DNA from: Nosema muscidifuracis
Taxonomy: Eukaryota > Microsporidia > Nosematidae
Direction of reading: 5' to 3'
NCBI GenBank assembly: GCA_028335825.1
Contig: JAIOKI010000006.1
Location: 434,001-498,000 of the forward strand
DNA length: 64,000 nucleotides
Shown here in pieces: positions 19,349-28,594 of this stretch; the stretch's first letter is position 1, and each line of letters opens with the position of its first letter. The notes beneath the pieces are model-generated. The model worked only from the letters and a program-made list of their open reading frames with translations. It was not told the origin of the DNA and made no database searches. Position numbers and translations under genes: made by a program.

Positions 19349-20023
19349 ATGGATCATTCAAAAAAATTAGTAAAATATATTTCAGATTCATTAAGCAATA
19401 TGAGCTCAATAATATTTAATGGATCTTCATCTAAAGAAGAAAAATCATCTGATAATATAGAACTAACTAATATTGATAGTTTAACATCCCAGGAATGGAC
19501 TAAAGATAACGAATGTAATGAAACAGTCGTAATTAAGAAAAATGAGTATGATAAAATTTTGAATGAACTTTCATTTTCACGAATGCAAAACAACAATTAT
19601 AAAATTAAAGAACGTGAGTATGTAAGGATGAAGAATGATTATGACAAGACTTTATCATATTTGTTAGAAAATAATCAGACAGTGATTAAAGATATTTCTG
19701 TTAAAAATGAAACTCCTATGATCACGGAAAATGATTTAAATAGATTAAGAGCTGCTGAACTTCGTTTGAAAAGTCATATTAAAGCTTTAAAGAAAGATTT
19801 ATTTGATTCTGAACAAAAAGCTGATGCCTTTAAATGTATTGCAATGAGTGATATGGAAGTTATGAAAGAAGAAATTAAACAGCTTAAAAATAAATTAAAC
19901 ACACAGAAAGAAAAGAATAGTGAGTTAATTAATAAAATTCGTAGATTGGAAGATATTTTACAAAATAGATGTGAAGAAAATATCGAATTAATAGAATACT
20001 GCAAGTATTTAATGGGTAAATAG
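19349..20023 (+). CDS. Coiled-coil protein resembling TACC (spindle/microtubule)
   Basis: A 224-residue protein: a Ser/Asp/Glu-rich N-terminal 60 residues, then two coiled coils (about 65-110 and 125-222). Features shared with the TACC domain are REYVRMKNDYDKTLSYLLEN and the C-terminal heptads ending RCEENIELIEYCKYLMGK, which resembles the TACC ending (KTKENEELTKICDDLI). TACC proteins (fission yeast Alp7) bring XMAP215-type polymerases to spindle poles. Coiled coils give false likeness easily, so another spindle or vesicle-tethering coiled coil is possible. Start context TTTCACCCCAATG. Confidence 0.5.
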   Translation: MDHSKKLVKYISDSLSNMSSIIFNGSSSKEEKSSDNIELTNIDSLTSQEWTKDNECNETVVIKKNEYDKILNELSFSRMQNNNYKIKEREYVRMKNDYDKTLSYLLENNQTVIKDISVKNETPMITENDLNRLRAAELRLKSHIKALKKDLFDSEQKADAFKCIAMSDMEVMKEEIKQLKNKLNTQKEKNSELINKIRRLEDILQNRCEENIELIEYCKYLMGK

Positions 20024-20548
20024 TTTTATTAAATGTATAAAAGACTTAATGTTTGATTCTAATTGATAAAGACAATTTTAATAGTATCATATAAATAATT
20101 TGTATTTATTAAATTATAAAAGACTTAATTTTTGATTCTAATTGATAAGGGCATATTTTAATAATATTATATAAATAATTTATATTTTTAATAAGTATAG
20201 AAGACTTAATTTTTGATTCTAATTGATAAAGACAATTTTTAATATTATATAAATAATTTATATTTTTTAATAAGTATGTTTATAAATCGAAGATACGTCA
20301 TTGAAGATAAATTGATTAATTTTGATGTAAATTTTTTTAAATTAAAATTTCTTTGAAAATCTAATTTATTAATATAATCAATATTTTTGTATTATAAAGA
20401 TTTATATATGACTAAATCTCCTTTTTCTCCTTATTATTATCTTTTTTATAATATTCAAGTGTAAAATAAATCAAATCACTCCTTGATCACGTATTTTTAA
20501 TTTACGGTTTTCTTTTTTGAAATTTCGAATTAATTTTATCCCTTAATA
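20024..20548. repeat. Intergenic ~80-base tandem repeat
   Basis: Three copies of a unit starting AAGACTTAAT and containing TTTGATTCTAATTGATAAAG begin at 20041, 20120 and 20201 (79-81 bases apart). The last ~270 bases before the P5B gene are unique A+T-rich DNA ending in TTTATCCCTTAATA just before the ATG. No gene is seen. Confidence 0.8.
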
Positions 20549-23500
20549 ATGTCTATTCGAAAATACAATTCAGGGGATACATTTATAGAAATCGAAGGAA
20601 GAAAAAAAACAATTATAAATTACATGTACAACTTATTATGTATTATGTCATTAGGAATTTTGTACATGATTTGTAAATACAGCCCAAGAATTAAAATATT
20701 TTTAACTACTAAAAAATCTGAACTGAAATATGCAGATTGTGTTTTAATGACGAATAAATTTAACAAAGTAGAAATACGAGATATAATCGAATACTCAGCA
20801 ATTAAAACACGAAATTTATCCAGATATATTCTTGATGGTAAAATACGAGTACTTGATACAGAATATGCTCGGTTTATATATGATGCTGGTTATAATAAAT
20901 TTGTGACGTGTCCTTATATTTTTAATAGAAACATGGATTTTTATTCTCTTTATATAGAAAAAATAAAAAAACCTGAGCATAAAGAGAAAATTGATTTGAT
21001 AGAAAAAGAAATTTTGTATGGTAAAAATACTAATAATCTCAGATTACCATCAATAATAGAAATATTATTGAAGAATACATTTAATTTAACTAACTTGATA
21101 GATATATTTTGTGTTATTTTATGGTTTAATATTGAGTATAAAGTTTATGGGTCAATAGTAGGATTATTTAGATTTTATTCGTATGTAGAAGAAAATTATT
21201 TAGAAATATTACAAAAATATGAAATAGAAAATTCAAAAAAGCATAGAAAAATCAAAACATTAAGAAATGGTAAATTTATGAATATAGATTCGTATGATCT
21301 TTTTCCAGGAGATATTATTTATATAGAAACGTGTGAGGAATTTCCTTGTGATGCTGTTATTTTAAAAGGAGATGCAATTACTGATGAAAGTTTTTTAACA
21401 GGAGAAAGTGTTCCTATTTGTAAATCTTCTTCACAAAAATCTATTGTATATTCTGGAACATCTGTTTTAAGAAGTGTGGATAATTCGATGATAAATTTTG
21501 ATACAAAATTCGTATCTTTGTACAGAGTAAAAAATTTAACAAAAAAAGATTTAATAGATAAACCTGTAACTGAAAAGAAACAAATATTTGAAAATTGTGC
21601 AATTGGATTAGTTATAGCTACTGGATTTAATACTTCTAGAGGTAGAATAATGAAAGATATAATTAATCCAAAACCTGTTACAATACCATTTTTAAAACAA
21701 GCACATTCTTATATATTTTACACTATAATAGTTGCATTAATTTTAACTTTTTTTTTATCTCTTTATTTTAAATTTGTTCTTGATTGGGATTTAATTGATA
21801 ATTTAATTTATAGTGCAGATTTATTCTTTACTTTAGCTTCTCCAGCTTTATATGCATCATTATCTGTTGGATTACAAATATCTAATAAGAAACTTAAAGA
21901 AGATAATATTAAATGCAATAATGTTGAAAGAATTTATCTTTCTGGTAATATTGATATGGGAATATTTGATAAAACAGGTACATTAACAAGTGAAGGTATG
22001 GAATTTATGTGCATAGATAATTGTATATCAAAAATAAGTCGAATAGAAGATGTTGATTTATATACAAGAATAGGACTAAGTTCATGTCATTCAGTTTATG
22101 AATTAGATGGTAAATATTCTGGAGATGCTTTGGATATTCAAATGTTTATATTTTCTAGTTCTATACTTGAATTTTCCAATGATAATATGAGAAAAGTGAC
22201 TATGGGATCTTCTACAAAAATATCAGGTCCTTTTTTAAAAGAATATGGTGACGAATCAGAAAAACTTTTTTATCAAAATATAAATCATCAAGAAATTTTA
22301 GATAGCATAAATTTAGAAAATTTATCTAAGACTAAATTAGAAAATAATACTATCACTATATTAAAGACATATGATTTTACATCAGATTTAAAAAGAATGA
22401 GTGTAATTATTAAATATGGAAATAAGAAATATATTTATGTAAAAGGATCATGTGATATAATGAAAACTTTAATTAAAGATTTACCTGTTGAATATGAAGA
22501 TAGAATTAAAGAACATTCTTTATCTGGATATAGAGTTATATCAATAGCTTATAAAGAGATACAAGAAATTGGGACTCGTGAGATGAATGAAAAAGATTTA
22601 AAATTTTTAGGGTTGATAGTTTTTTCTAATAAATTAAAACCAGAAACTTATGGGGTTATTGAAGAATTAAACAATGCAGATATAAAATCAATAATTTGTA
22701 CAGGAGATAATATTTTAACAGCAATATCTGTTGCTAGAGAATGTAATATAATAGATGATTCTAATACAGTTATTTTTCCAGTTTTAAATGATAATTGTAA
22801 AGATGTTTATGATGTTGAATGGGTTTGTCTTGGAGATGAAGATCTTGTATTCGATAAAGTTAGACTTAATTTATACAAGAATAATTTTGATAACTACTGT
22901 AATGATTTTGTTATAGCTTGTGAAGGTAAAGAATATAACTTTTTTAAGGATACCAATTATTATCAATTTATTCTCAATAAATGCGTAGTTTTTGCAAGAT
23001 TTAGTCCTGGACTTAAAAAGAGTTTAGTTGAAGATTTTAGAAATTTAGGAAAGACGACATTATTTTGTGGAGATGGAGCTAATGATAGTGGAGCTATAAG
23101 TAGTGCAGATGTTGGAGTAGCTTTAGCACAAAATGAAGCAAGTCTTGCATCAAGTTTTTGTGCTAAGAATATTGAATCTGTACCAGTTTTAATTAAGGAA
23201 TGTAGAAATGCATATGTAACGTCAATAGCTTTATTTAAATATGTTTCAATGTCTTATGTACTTGCATTCGTTTGTCTTGGGTTTCCAGTTCTTAGATGTT
23301 TATTTTTGAGTGATTTTCAAACTTTACATGTTGATATATTTATAATTCTTCCAATGATGTTTTGTATATCAAATTTTAAGAAGAGCAATATATTAAGTAA
23401 GACTCCTCCTAGTTCTAAAATATTTAAGACTGAAGAGATGATAGCTTTTTTTGTAAGTTTATTTTGTCAATCATTTATTATAGCTTTGTTATCAATGTAT

Positions 23501-23878
23501 GGAAAAGGATCGGATGAAATTACTGAAGAATCCAAAGCAGGTACAATGATTTTTTTTGTAACAGCATTCCAATCAATTTTTAATGGAATTTATTTGAGTG
23601 ACTGTGTTCCTCATAGAGAAAGTATTTATGAAAATAAGAAGATATTGAACTTATCAGCAATTTTTATAGTATTTAATCTTATACTTCTAGTCTTAAACTG
23701 GAGTTGTAAAGATTTGAGTAATACTATACTTTCTATATACTTGTTTGTTAATATTAATAACATAGAGCTCTGTTATATAATTATGGGAATATTGTCAAGC
23801 CTTGTTTCATGTTTTTTAGTACCTTATTATATAAAAAGAATGTTTAGAACTAAGAATAATGAATCAATTAATAGGTAA
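20549..23878 (+). CDS. P5B-type transport ATPase, copy 2 (intact)
   Basis: A complete 1,109-residue P-type ATPase of the P5B group (ATP13A2/Ypk9). In order: hydrophobic hairpin at about 25-55, membrane segments near 165-215, actuator TGES at 284-287, M3-M4 with SPALY at 431-435, phosphorylated Asp474 in DKTGTLT, nucleotide domain with CHSVYELDGKYSGDALDIQ and VKGSCD, hinge GDGAND at 841-846, and C-terminal membrane segments with the P5B block SDFQTLHVDIFIILP. P5B pumps use ATP to move polyamines across late-endosomal/vacuolar membranes in animals and yeast. Here the P5B signature PPALP in M4 is SPALY, so the substrate may differ; the second copy (9065-12770) shares this change. The start follows TTATCCCTTAATA. 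Catalytic residues are all present. Confidence 0.93.
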   Translation: MSIRKYNSGDTFIEIEGRKKTIINYMYNLLCIMSLGILYMICKYSPRIKIFLTTKKSELKYADCVLMTNKFNKVEIRDIIEYSAIKTRNLSRYILDGKIRVLDTEYARFIYDAGYNKFVTCPYIFNRNMDFYSLYIEKIKKPEHKEKIDLIEKEILYGKNTNNLRLPSIIEILLKNTFNLTNLIDIFCVILWFNIEYKVYGSIVGLFRFYSYVEENYLEILQKYEIENSKKHRKIKTLRNGKFMNIDSYDLFPGDIIYIETCEEFPCDAVILKGDAITDESFLTGESVPICKSSSQKSIVYSGTSVLRSVDNSMINFDTKFVSLYRVKNLTKKDLIDKPVTEKKQIFENCAIGLVIATGFNTSRGRIMKDIINPKPVTIPFLKQAHSYIFYTIIVALILTFFLSLYFKFVLDWDLIDNLIYSADLFFTLASPALYASLSVGLQISNKKLKEDNIKCNNVERIYLSGNIDMGIFDKTGTLTSEGMEFMCIDNCISKISRIEDVDLYTRIGLSSCHSVYELDGKYSGDALDIQMFIFSSSILEFSNDNMRKVTMGSSTKISGPFLKEYGDESEKLFYQNINHQEILDSINLENLSKTKLENNTITILKTYDFTSDLKRMSVIIKYGNKKYIYVKGSCDIMKTLIKDLPVEYEDRIKEHSLSGYRVISIAYKEIQEIGTREMNEKDLKFLGLIVFSNKLKPETYGVIEELNNADIKSIICTGDNILTAISVARECNIIDDSNTVIFPVLNDNCKDVYDVEWVCLGDEDLVFDKVRLNLYKNNFDNYCNDFVIACEGKEYNFFKDTNYYQFILNKCVVFARFSPGLKKSLVEDFRNLGKTTLFCGDGANDSGAISSADVGVALAQNEASLASSFCAKNIESVPVLIKECRNAYVTSIALFKYVSMSYVLAFVCLGFPVLRCLFLSDFQTLHVDIFIILPMMFCISNFKKSNILSKTPPSSKIFKTEEMIAFFVSLFCQSFIIALLSMYGKGSDEITEESKAGTMIFFVTAFQSIFNGIYLSDCVPHRESIYENKKILNLSAIFIVFNLILLVLNWSCKDLSNTILSIYLFVNINNIELCYIIMGILSSLVSCFLVPYYIKRMFRTKNNESINR

Positions 23879-24534
23879 TTGTTTATAAGAAATTTAATTA
23901 TTAGGTAAAGAATTAATTGATTAGTAGATTAGTAGATTTGAAATAATTATTAATTAATATATTAAGAATATATAATTAATGATTAATGTAATATACTTAA
24001 GAATAGATATAATGAGTAATGTAATATACTTAAGAATATATAAAAGAAAATATAATGATTAATGTAATATACTTAAGAATAGATATAATGAGTAATGTAA
24101 TATACTTAAGAATATATAAAAGAAAATAGAATTATTAATTAATATATAAAGAATTAATGAGTAATGTAATATACCTAAGAATAAAAGAAAATAGAATTAT
24201 TAATTAATATATAAATAATTAATTAAGAACAAATAAAAGAAAATAGAATAAATAATTAATATATAAAGAATTAATTAAGAACAAATATGATGACATACTA
24301 ATTTATATATAATAAATATTGAAATATATATTTATCGATTGAAGATTTAATAAAAAAATATACTTTTTTGTTTATACATGCTTAGTAATCAAAATAAAAT
24401 TTTAATAAATTTAATAAGTTCTTTAATCTGAATTTATGTTTAATTTATATTAATTAAACTTTTATATTTTTAATCAAATAAATATTTACTTATATGAAAC
24501 AGCTAACAAATAAGTTAAAAGAATAAACAAATAT
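23879..24534. repeat. Intergenic repeats with AATGTAATATACTTAAGAAT
   Basis: The element AATGTAATATACTTAAG occurs at about 23985, 24018, 24061, 24094 and 24162, alternating with AGATATAATGAGT and ATATAAAAGAAAATA spacers (a ~76-base higher-order unit). A second short repeat (ATTAATATATAAAGAATTAAT) follows to about 24285. No gene is seen. Confidence 0.7.
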
Positions 24535-27300
24535 ATGAAAGGGATGAATATTGTACAGATACTAATATTCAATATTCTATTAATCAATACCGAAAACACA
24601 TTCTTTCTAAACTTAAAGGAATATAGCAATGGTCAACAACTCATTGACGAGATAATGAAGAAAGCTAAAAAACTCAATTTAGTGAAAAGTGACAATGTAA
24701 AGAAATTCCAAATAAATCCTTTAAAGAACTCTAATCTAATAGGCATAACACCAATAATAAATAGATTGAAAGCACCAGAGAAATCTGAAGGAGGAGCAGC
24801 AGGTGGTTCTAAACCCGAAGCAAATGATAAAAAACCTGATAATGGACCTAAAAAAGAAGAAAAGAAAGCTGAAGAAGCGCCTAAAAAAGAAGATAAAAAA
24901 CAAGAGAGAGCTCAACAGAAAGAGGAAAAAAAGGCTGAGAATGAAAAGAAAAAAGAAGAGCAAAAGAAAGAGAATGAAAAAAAGAAGGAAGAAAGAGCTC
25001 AACAGAAAGAGGAAAAAAGAGCTGAGAATGAAAAGAAAAGAGAAGAGCAAAAGAAAGAGAAAGAGGAGAAAAAACAAGAGAGAGCTCAACAAAAAGAAGC
25101 AAAAAGAGCTGAGAATGAAAAAAAGAAGGAGGAAAGAACTCAACAGAGAGAAGCAAAAAGAGCTGAGAGTGAAAAGAAGAAAGAAGAACAGAAAAAAGAG
25201 AAAGAAGCTAAAAAAGCTGAGAATGAAAAAAAGAAAGAAGAACAAAAGAAAGAGAAAGAGAAGAAAAATCAAGCAGAGAATGAGAAAAAAAAGAAGGAAG
25301 AAAAGAATAAGAAAAAGGAAGATAAGAAAACGACAGCATCAGCCGATAAGAAAGATGATAAAAAGACGACAGCTTCAACAGATAAGAAAGATGATAAAAA
25401 GACGACAGCATCAGCCGATAAGAAAGATGATAAGAAAACTACAGCATCAGCCGATAAGAAGGAGGATAAAAAGACGACAGCTTCAACAGATAAGAAAGAT
25501 GATAAAAGCACTACCGCCTCAGCCGATAAGAAAGATGATAAAAGCACTGCAGCGATTGTTTCTTTTCCTTCTACTGCAAGTATTTCATCTTCTACTTCCA
25601 TACAGTCAAATTCATCTATTATTTCTTCATCTAGTATATCTGCTTCGAAAACTGAACCTATAGTATCTTTTATGTCTTCATCAAGTTTACCATCTTCTAG
25701 CGCTTCTTCATCAAGTGTACCATCGTCTAGCGTTTCTTCATCAAGTGTACCATCGTCTAGCGTTTCTTCCTCTAGTATAGTAAAGTCAGCTGAAGAACAT
25801 TATGCTGCTAAAGAGAAAATCGTTAGTTCTGTAGTGCAGTTAAACTCTAATGTAGTAAATGAAGTACTAAAAAATAATCCAGACTGTCAAAAAGTCGATC
25901 AAGTTTTAGTAGCTAAGAATGAGAAAGGAGAATATACAGACTACAGTGGTAAGATTGTGATGAAGGAAGAGAATGGAGTAATAACTGATTCATCAGGCAT
26001 GTTTGTAGGTAAAGACTGTAGTTGTAAAACTAATGAGATACCTGAAAAAGGAAAACTTACTGATGTAGGAGTTTACCAGGATAAGAGTGTAGACGAGGAG
26101 ACAGTAAAGAAACAAGTTGATTCTCTTAAAAAAGTATGTGAGGCTGGAGAAAAGAAGGAGACTAGTGCGGAAGAAACATCTAAAGAGAGTACAGCAGTAT
26201 CTAATAGTACAGAATCAAAGGAGAACACAACAGGTCAAAGCAAAGACACAAATACTGCTCAAAGTAAAGAGACAAGTAATTCTCAAAACAATGAATCAAA
26301 TACTGCTCAAAGCAAAGAAACAGGTGTAAGTCAAAACAAAGAAACAAGCACAGGCCAAAATAATGAAAAGAGTACGGGTCAAAATAATGAAACGAGTACA
26401 GGCCAAAATAAAGAAACAGGTGTAAGTCAAAATAAAGAAACAAGTACAGGCCAAAATAAAGAAACAAGTACAGGTCAAAATAAAGAGGCGAGCACAGGTC
26501 AAACAACTCTACCCCCACAGAATAATAATCAATCAGTACCTGAAAATGATACTCCACCCCCTCAAAATAATAATCAATCAGTACCTGAGAATGCTACTCC
26601 ATCATCTCAGAATAATAATCAATCAGTACCTGAGAATGTTACTCCACCCCCTCAAAATAATACACCTGCATTAAGTAATAACGAACCACCTAAAGATAAT
26701 CATAATGAATCACCACCTCCACAAAATCAACCTGACACTCAGCCCCCGCAAAATCAAAATCAATCCGACTTCCATCCTCAGAATGAAGAATGCGAAGATG
26801 AAAATTCTAAAGAAGTTCGTATAAAAATTAAGAAGCCTTGTCCTCCTAAACCAAAAACAATAGAAAAGACTGTAACTTTACCACCTCAGACACAGACAAT
26901 AGTAGAGACTACTACGATCCCCCCTCATACTGTAACAGAAACTATTTTTGTTACTGTTTATTCTACTATAACTGAATCAGTTAAGCTTCCTCCTAAAACA
27001 ACTACAATATCACTTCCCCCTCGAACTGTTACCGAAGAAAAGATTGTATCTGTAACACCGCAGACTATCACCCAGGAAGTAGTGAAAACAGTCACATGTA
27101 CACATACAACTACTTTAACAGTACAAAAAAAGCCTGAAAAACAGAAGAAAGTAGATAAAGCTGTTACTGTTAGTACAACAGTAGTATTAGATGATGATGA
27201 ATTAGCTGACGATGTAGAATGCGAACAAGAATGTTCATGTGAAGAAGAAGAGTGTGCAAATCCATGTGATAGAATCAAATGTGTTGTAATAGAGGCTTAA
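24535..27300 (+). CDS. Large secreted repeat protein (spore-wall/polar-tube-like candidate)
   Basis: A 921-residue protein of mosaic design: signal peptide (about 1-22); a Lys/Glu/Ala charged coil (about 100-265); about seven 12-residue DDKKTTASADKK repeats (265-340); a Ser-rich run with SSSVPSSSV repeats (345-420); a small globular part with a few cysteines (425-540); about ten QNKETSTG-type repeats (570-655); Asn/Gln/Pro repeats with NNNQSVPEN (655-760); a Thr/Pro stretch of TVT...PP units (785-880); and an acidic Cys-rich end (ECEQECSCEEEECANPC). GGG precedes the second ATG (24544) directly, so that start is as likely as 24535. The design fits secreted microsporidian spore-wall or host-contact proteins; no named family is recognised. 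The basic IKIKKP plus Thr/Pro module also occurs in the protein at 35289. Confidence 0.75.
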   Translation: MKGMNIVQILIFNILLINTENTFFLNLKEYSNGQQLIDEIMKKAKKLNLVKSDNVKKFQINPLKNSNLIGITPIINRLKAPEKSEGGAAGGSKPEANDKKPDNGPKKEEKKAEEAPKKEDKKQERAQQKEEKKAENEKKKEEQKKENEKKKEERAQQKEEKRAENEKKREEQKKEKEEKKQERAQQKEAKRAENEKKKEERTQQREAKRAESEKKKEEQKKEKEAKKAENEKKKEEQKKEKEKKNQAENEKKKKEEKNKKKEDKKTTASADKKDDKKTTASTDKKDDKKTTASADKKDDKKTTASADKKEDKKTTASTDKKDDKSTTASADKKDDKSTAAIVSFPSTASISSSTSIQSNSSIISSSSISASKTEPIVSFMSSSSLPSSSASSSSVPSSSVSSSSVPSSSVSSSSIVKSAEEHYAAKEKIVSSVVQLNSNVVNEVLKNNPDCQKVDQVLVAKNEKGEYTDYSGKIVMKEENGVITDSSGMFVGKDCSCKTNEIPEKGKLTDVGVYQDKSVDEETVKKQVDSLKKVCEAGEKKETSAEETSKESTAVSNSTESKENTTGQSKDTNTAQSKETSNSQNNESNTAQSKETGVSQNKETSTGQNNEKSTGQNNETSTGQNKETGVSQNKETSTGQNKETSTGQNKEASTGQTTLPPQNNNQSVPENDTPPPQNNNQSVPENATPSSQNNNQSVPENVTPPPQNNTPALSNNEPPKDNHNESPPPQNQPDTQPPQNQNQSDFHPQNEECEDENSKEVRIKIKKPCPPKPKTIEKTVTLPPQTQTIVETTTIPPHTVTETIFVTVYSTITESVKLPPKTTTISLPPRTVTEEKIVSVTPQTITQEVVKTVTCTHTTTLTVQKKPEKQKKVDKAVTVSTTVVLDDDELADDVECEQECSCEEEECANPCDRIKCVVIEA

Positions 27301-27996
27301 TATTAAATATAAAAAGATATCATAAGGAATTAAAAATTTTTAAAATGCTTAAGATTTTTTTAATTAATCAAAGATATTTTCTAATTTATATTAAATATTT
27401 TTATATAATTTGATCAAAGATATCTTCCGTACTTTTATTAAATATTTTTATAAAATTTGATCAAAGATATCTTTCGTACTTTTATTAAATTTTGTAATAT
27501 ATTTTTTAATTAATCAATATTTTGATATAAATTAATCAAAAATATTTTCATAAGTTATATTACTACATGTGATACTATAAATACACCAATTTAAAATGCT
27601 TTAGGCGATTTTAAAAGTTTACAATTATGATAAGTTGAAGAGAATAACAAGTACTAGAATCTTTGAAAAGATTAATAATGGACTTCAAATGAAGGTATAG
27701 ATAATAGGGAAATGACTAAATTTAAATATTAAGAAAATAAAAAAATCAAAAATAACATTTATTTACATAAAATAAATTTTAATTAAAAATATTTCATAAA
27801 AAATATTTATTATAATTTCATATATAAAATATTACATAAAAAATATATAATAAATTTCATCTATAAAATATTAATAAATTTCATATATAAAATATTACCT
27901 AAAAAATATATAATAAATTTCATCTATAAAATATTACAAAATATATAATAAATTTCATTTTATAGATCCAAGATTTTTTATATTTCAGACCCTCAT
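27301..27996. repeat. Intergenic DNA with short tandem repeats
   Basis: A 47-base unit starting TGATCAAAGATATCTT occurs at 27411 and 27458. From about 27790 to 27960 a unit with AAAATATATAATAAATTTCAT recurs four or five times. The stretch 27590-27720 is less A+T-biased and non-repetitive, but holds no open frame of useful length; it could be a small RNA or old coding debris. Confidence 0.6.
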
Positions 27997-28575
27997 ATGA
28001 AAGACATCTCTACTCTAAAAAAAGAATCATTAGAAATAAACAAGGAAATAAAAAAATCAGAAAAGAATTTAGAGAATATTGGTACACTAGCCATTAGAAT
28101 ACAGAAATTTGTGAAAATGGTAGAATATTTAGAGGAAACTAATGAAGACATAAAAGAATTAAAAAGAAATGCAGAATATTTTAATAAAAAAATAATTCAA
28201 TTAAGTAATCTACGCATAAGAAAGAGACAAGAAGATAATCAAGAAATGATTAGAAGTAAATTAGCTCCTGATATACCTTATACAGAATGTACTACCGACG
28301 AGAATGTTTCTGATAAAGATTTCTTTATAGAAAAAACACAACGTGTAAATAATATTTTAACAAATGCCATAGACGTACTTGATTCCGTAAAAAGACAGGG
28401 AAAATATATTGAAAGAACAAGTTCAAGAATAAAAGGTGGGCTATTAAAACTTGGATTAAGTAGAGATTTGGTAAATGAAATTGATAGAAGATACTTGGCT
28501 GATAACAAAATATTTGTAACAGGATTTGTACTTCTTCTTGTATTCTTTTTTTTGTTAAGATTTTGGTTTAGATAA
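27997..28575 (+). CDS. BOS1: Qb-SNARE of the membrin/Bos1 type
   Basis: A 192-residue tail-anchored protein: N-terminal helices (about 1-75), a linker, a SNARE helix (about 105-165) and a single C-terminal membrane anchor (about 172-190) ending in RFWFR. The block LDSVKRQGKYIERTSSRIK, then LLKLGLSRDLVNEIDRRY just before the anchor, matches membrin/Bos1 (LRxQRxxLKxxxxK, then LGLSNxxMRxIEKR). Bos1 acts in ER-Golgi vesicle fusion with Sed5, Bet1 and Sec22. Gos1 is the nearest alternative, but the GLS motif favours Bos1. Start context TTTCAGACCCTCATATG. It ends 20 bases from the stop of the convergent gene. Confidence 0.75.
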   Translation: MKDISTLKKESLEINKEIKKSEKNLENIGTLAIRIQKFVKMVEYLEETNEDIKELKRNAEYFNKKIIQLSNLRIRKRQEDNQEMIRSKLAPDIPYTECTTDENVSDKDFFIEKTQRVNNILTNAIDVLDSVKRQGKYIERTSSRIKGGLLKLGLSRDLVNEIDRRYLADNKIFVTGFVLLLVFFFLLRFWFR

Positions 28576-28594
28576 AATGTTCAATTAGAAACTT

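Noticed and set aside
24736-25663. Long open frames on both strands and in another forward frame across the Lys/Glu repeat gene
   Set aside because: They mirror the low-complexity coding strand (polyphenylalanine/leucine/serine or polylysine/arginine translations) and have no start signal or own composition.
27560-27720. Possible structural RNA in the less A+T-rich stretch after the 24.5-kb gene
   Set aside because: No U6, SRP, RNase P or tRNA landmarks were recognised; left as unexplained intergenic DNA.
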